Of a DNA stretch of 64,000 nucleotides, positions 56,615-64,000 are shown piece by piece. Each line of letters starts with the position of its first letter. Position 1 is the stretch's first letter. Source of the stretch: Cryptomeria japonica (lineage: Eukaryota; Streptophyta; Pinopsida; Cupressales; Cupressaceae); assembly GCF_030272615.1 (NCBI RefSeq), contig NC_081413.1:184995451-185059450 (forward strand), written 5' to 3'. A program made the position numbers and the translations under genes. Under the pieces are notes generated by a model. It was not told the origin of the DNA and ran no database searches. It worked only from the letters and a program-made list of their open reading frames with translations.

Positions 56615-59600
56615 TTAGTTTACCTCCTGAAGGGGAAACACCCCTAATTCACCTCTTAAGTACATAAATGTAGTCTTTGGGAGAGGCTTGGTGAATATGT
56701 TTGCCAATTGCTCCTTACTAGAAACATGTTCTAGTGCAATCTCTTTGTTCTGAACCTTTTCCCTTAAGAAATGATACTTAAGCTCAAAGTGCTTGGTTCT
56801 AGAATGTAAAACCGGATTCTTGGAGATGTTAATTGCACTAGTATTGTCACAAAATATACTTACTGGTTAAGATACAAGAACTTTGAAGCCATTTAATACA
56901 TGCTTCATCCAAATTGTCTAAGTGCAGTTGATGAAAGCTGCAACATACTCTGCTTCCGCTGTAGAGTGAGAGATACAACTCATCCATGAGACTAGTCTAC
57001 CACCGAGGAAGAATGCACCACCGGTTGTGCTCTTTCGGTCATCTATATTACCAGCTCAATCAGCATCTCTGAACACTTCCAAGTTGAAATCCTTGCTATA
57101 TGGATATCACAAGCCATAGTCAACAGTTCCCTTCAGATACCTAAGAATCCACTTGACTACAACCGAGTGGGATTCTCTTGGGCTTTTTTGGAACCTTGCA
57201 GTAATGCCAACTGCATGTGCAATATCCGGTCTGCTATGCACTGCATAATATAATTTACCAATCATTGATCAATATTCCTTCTCATCAACCAATGCTGAGT
57301 CATCCTCTTTGGATAGTTTACAAGCGGTCACCAACTGGTTCACTATCTTCCATGCCAAAGGTCTTCAACACCTCTTTGACATACTTGGACTGAGTGATAA
57401 AGATTCCATCCTTCATTTGCTGGATCTATAGTCCAATGAAGAATTTAATCTCTCCTATGAGTGAGATTTCAAACTCTTTCTTCATCTCATCTGCAAACTC
57501 ATGACTCATCTTGTCATCTCCACAAAAGATAATGTCATCAACAAATACCTCACAGATCAGGATTTGATCTCCTTCAGACTTCAAGTAGATATTGCTATCT
57601 TCTCTTGCTCTCTCAAATCCTATCTTCTCAAGATGGGAATGTAGACATTCATAGCATGCCCTAGGTGTCTGCTTTAGTCCATATAGGGCTTTATGTAGCC
57701 TACATACCATGTCACTATCTTTAGATAGGGTAAACCCATCTGGTTGCTCAATATACACCTCCTCTTCAAGTACACCATTTAGGAATGCAGATTTTACATC
57801 CATTTGATATACTTTGAAACCTTTAAAAGCTGCATATGCAAGAAGCATACGGACCCCTTCCAATTTGGCTATAGGAGCAAAGGTTTCTCCGTAGCCTTCT
57901 CCTTCTTCTTGAGCATATCCTTTGCATACCAATCTGTCTTTGTTTCTAATCACTATGCCATCCTCATTTAACTTATTTCTGAAGACCCATTTGGTACCAA
58001 TGACATTTTTATGCTCCGGTCTGGGTACCAAAGACCATGTACCATTTTTCTCTATCTGGTCAAGTTCCTTTTCCATTACCTTGATCCAGTCTTCATCTTT
58101 ATGTGCCTCTTTCAATGATTTAGGCTCAAATTCAGAGATCATACATGAGTTTTCTCTGACCTTTCTTCTTGTAAGGATTCCTGCATCCTTATCTCCTATG
58201 ATCTGATTAGGATCATGATTCAACTTGACATATTGAGGAATGGTCTTGATGGATTCCTCTTGCTTTTCTTCTTCATCCTCATCTCCATCAGTATCAACAT
58301 CTACATTTGCCGGTGTAGGAACATTGTTACTGGTACTCGGTTGGCTATCAACCGGTTCCCACAAGTTTGCAACCGATTCATTCACTGCTTGCTCACTACA
58401 GGTTTCCTCAGTTTTCTCAGAGGTTTCATCAACTCTTACATTGATGCTTTCCATAATTCGCTAAGTCCTATTGTTGAAACACTTGAGAACTTTGCTCTTG
58501 GTGGAATATCCTAGGAATATTCTCTCAACACATTTTGCATCAAATTTGCTCTGGTGTTCACTCCTCTTGATATAACATTTGCTACCAAAAACTCTTAAGT
58601 AGCTGACCACAGGTGTTTTACCGGTCCAATACTCATAAGGAGTTTTATCCTTACCTTTTTTGATGAGTACCCGGTTCATTGTGTAGATTGTAGTGCTCAT
58701 CGCTTCTCTCCAAAAGGTGTGAGCTACCTTTCCTTGAATCAACATGGTTCTAGCTGCTTCAACTATAGTCCGGTTATTCCTCTCTGCTAGGCCATTCTGC
58801 TGTGGAGTCCGGGGGGTAGACATTTGCCTCTTGATGCCATGTTCTTCACAGTACTTGTTGAATTCACTGGAAGTGAATTCCTCCCCTTGATTAGTTCTCA
58901 GGCACTTGATCCTTTTAACGCTTTCCTTCTCCACTAATGCTCTGAAAGCTTTGAATTTTACAAAGGCTTCAGACTTGTCTTTCAAGAATGTGACCCACAT
59001 CATTCTTGAGTAGTCATCAATGAGAATCATGAAGTACCTATCACCCTGCACACTTTTAGTTTTCATAGGACCACAGAAATCAGTATGCACAAGGTCAAGC
59101 AAGTTGTCAGCAGTGAAAGATATACCTTTAAAGGTTGAGGAAGAAATTTTCCCCAATTGACACTCTCTGCACAAGGTATTATCTGGGTTTCTTAGCACCG
59201 GCAACCCTCTAACTGCCTTGATCTTTCTAGCTTTCATAATGTTATCAAATTTTACATGACAGAGTCTCCTATGCCATATCCAGCTATCATCAAATTTAGC
59301 CATAAGACATGTACTTATATTTGCATTCAGATGAAATAGGTTACCTTTGGTCTGCATGCCAGTGGCCACTAATTCACCATTCTTTCCTTTGATTCTGAAA
59401 ACTCCATTCTTGAATTCCAGAGTGAGGCCACTGTCATTCAGTTGGGAAACATGGACCCTCTACCTTTGACCATGCATGGTGCATCATTGCCAAAGTGAAC
59501 CATACCACCATCATACTCCTCCAATGATAGAAACTTGCTTCGGTCACCAGTCATATGGTGAGAATAGCCATTGTCAATGATCCACTCATTAGAATTATCA

Positions 59601-59944
59601 AACCGAGAGACAAGAGCCTTCTTGTCTGACACATCTTCCTTGACAACAACAAACACAATATCTTCATTTTCTTCATCCTTCGATTCTTCATCTGTGACAC
59701 CTTCATCAACTGCCACAAAACAGTTTCTCTGATTTCCTCCTTTGAATTTCTTGAACCTTTCCAGTTTATCCTTGTTGTCACCATTAGGAAAATTTATAGC
59801 AATATGTCATATCTGGTTACAAGAGAAGCATTTCAAAGGTAGCTTACCTCTGTATTTGCCAGTTCCTTTTGGAAGTTTCCTGGAAAGGAGAGCTTCAAAT
59901 GCCATCAAAATCTCCTCATCATCCATTTCTCTGCCCTGTCTTGG
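56615..59944 (-). pseudogene. F pol with partial gag end, broken
   Basis: Read right to left: gag zinc region near 59820 (CFSCNQI kept, the next Gly altered); a Glu-rich linker; protease WIIDNGYSHHMT near 59575 (DNG for DSG, Cys to Tyr); integrase in a 302-codon frame at 59369-58461 with CRECQLGK and MILIDDYSRMMWV. In LRTNQGEEF the second catalytic Asp is Asn, a G-to-A change; TPQQNGLAERNN keeps the Glu. RT lies in a 342-codon frame at 58454-57426 with YGLKQTP and VFVDDIIFCGDDK. RNase H extends to the stop at 56615 after frame breaks near 57425, 57330 and 57050. It is better preserved than A and useful as its reference. Confidence 0.87.
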
Positions 59945-61119
59945 TGTTGGAAATATGGATGGAGTAACTGAGAGGGGAGGGGTGAATCAGTTACCACAAA
60001 AATAAATCCACAAGTCCCTTAGATGTCTTAAATATAAACTGCTGAAACTCGGTAAATTAACTTATCAGTGTTTATTAAACATTAACATGCATAAAACAAG
60101 TAACATGAACACAAGTAACACCAAATATAACGTGGAAACCCAATTTTGGGAAAACCACCAATGTAACTAGTTACTGATTTTCACTCTTCTGAAGTGAGCC
60201 CTGTTAGGAGCCAACCCTGTTAAAGGTTACAAAACACACTGTTAGGTGTGACCCTGTTAGAGGATTTGATCACCCTGCTAGGAGTGGCCTTGTGAAAGGT
60301 CTTAAGAACAATTCAACCGAATTGTCACCTTGTCAGAGGATTTACAAAATAGTTGTTAGACCAACTCTGTTAAGAGATTTCGGTATCACTGCTACAATGG
60401 TTAGAAAGCAACAATGAAGTGATCTGAATTAAATACAACTTATCTTGCTGATACAGATCTCTGTTCTGCGCCAACAGATCCTTACTGATCACATATATCT
60501 TTTCTGCACCTCAAGGATATCACTGATCCTTCATCAGAATTCGCACATTTCTGTTCCTTCACATTTCCATACTTTTCATACTTTACCACACTTCGAAATC
60601 GCAACTTGATCTCTCATATATACCATTCAGGTTACCAAGTCGGCCCAATTACAAGTTAAGATGAATATTACATAGGTCGGCTATATATACAAATTTCAAT
60701 AAATAAATATTGCTTCAGTCGGCTGCATAAACATTTCACTGATGCTCGGTGAACACTGTTGATTCTTCGGTAACCGACTGAACTCGATAAGTACTGCGAA
60801 CTCGGTATAGACTGACTTTCCTTCACATATTCTTCGAAGACCGACTTAACTCGGTAAAGACTGTGAACTCGATATAGCATACTGGAGTGCTAGGTAGACT
60901 CTGTAACTTGCTTCTCTTACCGTCTGAACTCGGTAGACTCTGTCTAACTGCTTTGCCGAACATTCTGAACTCGGTAGACTCTGTCTAACTGCTTTGCCAA
61001 ACATTCTGAACTCGGTAGACTCTGTCTAACTGCTTTGCCGAACATTCTGAACTCGGTAGACTGATATGACATTTGTGTAACATCAAAGACAATACACAAT
61101 TAAACAATTATATCCAACA
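59945..61119 (-). repeat. G 3' LTR (1175 bp)
   Basis: Ends form a 7-bp inverted repeat, TGTTGGA and TCCAACA. The C-rich block near the lower-coordinate end (GAGAGGGGAGGGGTGAATCAG on plus, 59973 region) is of the copia type. Non-coding. It carries many CTCGGTA motifs and a 41-bp tandem repeat. Confidence 0.88.
60923..61061 (-). repeat. 41-bp minisatellite in G LTR, about 3.4 units
   Basis: Units begin TCTGAACTCGGTAGAC at 60923, 60964, 61005 and 61046; the spacing is exactly 41 bp. Only a few bases vary (for example GCCGAA/GCCAAA). It lies near the minus-strand start of the LTR, in the presumed U3, where repeated enhancer-like elements are common. Confidence 0.9.
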
Positions 61120-61134
61120 ATCTCCCTCTTTGGC
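61120..61134 (-). promoter_or_regulatory. Polypurine tract of G
   Basis: ATCTCCCTCTTTGGC on plus; GCCAAAGAGGGAGAT on minus, next to the LTR. Confidence 0.82.
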
Positions 61135-61529
61135 ATTGATGGCAACACAACATGTCATAGCAGAATGAAATTTGAAAACAGGTCTTTTCTTTTATGACAG
61201 CAACATGCCAACATAACTTTCCCTTTGGATAGAGAACACTCCTTCTTTCAATAATCTCCCTCTGTGAAGTAACTTCATCTTTGGACGATAAAACTCTCCC
61301 TCTTTATCAAACAACTCTCCCTCTTTATCTTAATGAACTTTCTTTCAAATTTTAGTAGGATATGACAGTAACTCTCCCTCTTTGACAACACATGCCAAAG
61401 ACAGTAAGACTTTATCTGAGTTATAATGTACCTTTTGTACTGATTCATATGCAATATTTTCTTGATTATACTGCATCAACTAGTAGATTTTTCACTTAGG
61501 ATGAGTTGATGCATCACTAAAACTTTTCT
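61135..61529 (-). other. G pol-to-LTR spacer with multiple polypurine runs
   Basis: Non-coding. CTCTCCCTCTTTATC and related pyrimidine runs recur near 61253, 61295, 61313 and 61371, so on the minus strand there are at least four AGAGGGAGA-type tracts before the final one. Confidence 0.6.
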
Positions 61530-64000
61530 TTAGTGAATTTCAGATAGGGGAGTGACCCCTAACTTACCTCTTAGATACAAGAATGCATCCTTAGCCAATG
61601 GTTTTGTGAATATGTCAGCAATTTGTTCCTTTGTGTGAATATATTCCAATCTGATCTCCTTGTCCTACACCAATTCTCAGACAAAATGATATTTTATTGC
61701 AATGTGCTTGGTTTTGGGATGCATTACTGGATTCTTGGACATGTCAATTGCACTTGTATTATCACAGAACATAACAATTGGTTCTTTGATTTTCATTTTC
61801 ATGCCTGCCAATAGCTGTTTAAACCAAACAACATTTGAACAATTTACTGCTGCAGCAACATATTCTGCTTCTGTTGTAGATTGGGATATACAGTTCTGCT
61901 TTTTGCTTGTCCAGGAAACCAATCTCTTTCCTAGAAAGAATGCTCCTCCGCTTGTACTTTTTCTGTCATCAATGTTTCCTGCCCAATCAGCATCAGTAAA
62001 TACTTTCAAATCAAAATTTCCTCCAAATTTGTACCATAATCCATACTCTTCAGTTCCTTTCAAATATCTCATTATTCTTTTGATTGCCGTCATGTGACTT
62101 TCTCTTGGCTTTGCTGAGAATCTTGCAACAATACCAACTGCAAGAGCAATATCTGGCCTAGTATGAACAACATACTGCAGCTTTCCAATCATAGATCTAT
62201 ACAGTGTTTGATCTACTTCTTGTGATTCATCTTCCTTGGTAAGCTTCAATCCAGTACACATAGGAGTTCCAACTGGTTTACAATCTTCCATACCGAACTT
62301 TTTCAGTATCTCTTTGATGTATTTTGATTGTGTAATGTAGATACCATTTTTGTTCTGTTGAATTTGAAGACCAACAAAGAATTTGATCTCACCAAACATA
62401 GACATTTCAAATTCCTTATTCATTTGTATTGAAAATTCTTTGCAAAGATCATCATTTCCTGTGAAAATAGTATCATCTACAAATATTTCTGCTAAGACAA
62501 TTTTGTTATCTGATCCTTCCTTGATATACAAGCTACTGTTATCATTAGTTCTTTGAAATCCAATCTGAATAAGATAGTTATGCAATCTTTCATACCATGC
62601 TCTAGGGGCTTGTTTCAGACCATACAATGCTTTATGTAATTTGCAGACCATGTCCTTCTTTTGTGGATCAACAAAACCTTCAGGTTGTTCAATATAAACC
62701 TCTTCATCCAATATACCATTAAGAAATGCAGATTTAACATCCATCTGATAAACTTTGAATCCTTTGTAGTCGGCATATGCAAGTAAGGTTCTGACTCCTT
62801 CCAATCTTGCAACAGGAGCAAAAGTTTCTCCATAGTCTATTCCTTCTTGTTGAGCATATCCTTTGCATACTAGTCTTGCTTTGTTTCTTGAAACTTTGCC
62901 ATCTTCATTCAGTTTATTTCTGAATACCCACTTAGTTCCAATGACATTTTTATCCTTAGGTCTGGGTACAAGAGTCCATGTCTTGTTTTTCTCTATCTGT
63001 TCTATCTCTTCTTTCATAGCCTCTGTCCAACTATCATTTCCCAATGCATCTTTGACATTTCTAGGTTCAAAATCAGCAAGTAAACAAGTACTTTTCAACT
63101 TACCTCTTGTCATGGTTCCTTCAGATTTGTCTCCAATGATCTGATCTGCTGAGTGATGTCGTCTGACATACTCGGCTAATACAGGTTTCTTGCCTTTAGA
63201 ATGAATTTCATTGTCCTCTTGGTCCGGCTCGGTAAATATTGGCTCAGTTTCTTCAGACTCGGTAGACACTGGTTCTGGTTCATCAGACTCGGTAGATACT
63301 GGCTCAGTTTTCTCTTTCTGTAACTCGGTTACTGATGACTCGGGAGTAGAAGATTCCTGATTTGCAGATATATCTGGTATTGTATCAGGTTCAATAAACA
63401 CAAATCTTCTATAATCTTCTGGTTCTCTTTTGCTTTCTTCTTCAGATCTTTCTGCAAACTCATCAACTTTCACATGTGCACTTTCTATAACTTTATGAGT
63501 AGACAAGTTCAAACATCTATATGCTTTACTCTTGCAAGAATATCCGAGGAATATACCTTCATCACCTTTCACATCAAATTTTCCTTTTCTAGATTCTTTC
63601 AAAATGTAACATTTACTTCCAAATACTTTTAGGTAACTTACATTAGGTTTGTAGCCATACCATAATTCATAGGGGGTTTTGAATGAGTCCTTCTTCAGCT
63701 GTACTCGGTTCAAGGTATGAACAGCAGTGCTGATAGCTTCCTTTCAATATTTGATAGCAATATTCTTTTCAATCATTAAGGTTCTTGCACAATCCATGAT
63801 AGATCTGTTCCTTCTTTTAGCTATTCCATTTTGCTCAAGAGTTCTAGGGGCTGATACTTGTCTTTTGATTCCTCTTTCAATGCAAAAGTTATTGAATTCA
63901 TGAGAGATAAATTCACCACCTCTGTCTGACCTTAGATATTTAAGTCTTTTACCTGTTTCTTTTTCTACTCTAGCCAAATACCATTTGAACTTTTCAAATG
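61530..64000 (-). pseudogene. G pol: integrase end, RT and RNase H, nearly intact
   Basis: One frame runs from the window edge to the TAA at 61532-61530, broken by three stops only: TGA at 63746-63744 (a probable Trp), TGA at 61679-61677 (a probable Arg) and TAG at 61667-61665 (a probable Gln). Integrase: RSDRGGEFISHEF near 63920 and QNGIAKRRN near 63830, where the usual PQQNG is LEQNG. Then a Glu/Pro/Ser-rich linker; RT with [19 protein letters not shown] near 62870, [18 protein letters not shown] near 62620 and [13 protein letters not shown] near 62480; RNase H with [18 protein letters not shown] near 62000 and [10 protein letters not shown] near 61870. The 678-codon part is uninterrupted. 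The inferred role is cDNA synthesis and RNA removal in the particle; it is the only pol here that could have worked recently. Confidence 0.9.

Larger units (their letters stand above)
54830..59944 (-). mobile_element. Copia element F (A family), 3' part, interrupted by G
   Basis: The minus-strand 3' LTR is at 56371-54830 with polypurine tract and pol to its right. The gene order and sequence match element A. Its gag and 5' LTR would lie beyond the G insertion at 59945 and outside the window. It is inserted in the D 3' LTR, whose sequence stops at GGTTTA where the D 5' LTR continues TGTATTCC. Confidence 0.87.
59945..64000 (-). mobile_element. Copia element G, 3' half, inserted in F
   Basis: Minus-strand 3' LTR 61119-59945 (TGTTGGATATAATTG to ATATTTCCAACA), a polypurine tract and almost continuous pol from 61530 to the window edge. 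It interrupts F in the segment before its zinc finger. CTTGG (59940-59944) would be the left copy of the target duplication. It is the youngest insertion in the nest. Confidence 0.87.

Noticed and set aside
60945-61061. Possible CRISPR-like array (41-bp repeats)
   Set aside because: Direct tandem repeats without spacers, inside a plant LTR.

Overview
This window is plant nuclear repeat DNA. I see no host gene, no rRNA or tRNA gene and no prokaryote-type system in it. Almost all of it can be assigned to LTR retrotransposons nested inside one another. A land-plant source is supported by a Tat/Ogre-type Ty3/gypsy element with a second RNase H, a Ty3/gypsy element with a chromodomain-like integrase tail, several Ty1/copia families with the standard plant primer-binding site, and the plant telomere-type TTTAGGG motif inside some LTRs. 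Heavy nesting of decayed, low-GC elements fits a large genome such as a conifer; that is inference from style, not proof.

Layout. (1) 1-9499: 3' part of a plus-strand Tat-type gypsy element (protease, RT, RNase H, second RNase H, integrase, 2.2 kb untranslated region, 3' LTR). (2) 9500-45718: an old minus-strand copia-like element, here called X, with a coiled-coil gag, a zinc finger and a second ORF of unknown function but no visible pol. X was split by two large insertions. (3) 12864-28186: copia element B inside X. B carries copia element A (13012-20238) in its 5' LTR and a solo LTR (25921-27056) in its 3' LTR. (4) 28757-44639: minus-strand gypsy element E in the X 5' LTR. E has 4.3 kb LTRs and a tandem, partly deleted second internal copy. 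(5) 45858-54829: copia element D (same family as B). It carries a 2.66 kb non-autonomous element H in its 5' LTR and a minus-strand solo LTR (51075-51850) in its gag-pol, and it has lost its RT. (6) 54830-59944: minus-strand copia element F (same family as A), inserted in the D 3' LTR. (7) 59945-64000: minus-strand copia element G, inserted in F and running off the window; it is the least decayed.

Relations. The nesting gives a relative order: X before B and E; B before A and the solo LTR; D before H, the inner solo LTR and F; F before G. Target-site duplications of 5 bp (exact or one mismatch) support A, E, H and both solo LTRs. Coding regions are broken mostly by CAG/CAA/CGA/TGG to stop changes, as expected from decay of methylated cytosines. 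Only G is close to coding-competent in the part seen. The observations most worth a follow-up are the unknown second ORF of X, the three-LTR chimera E, and the non-autonomous element H with TG...TA ends.
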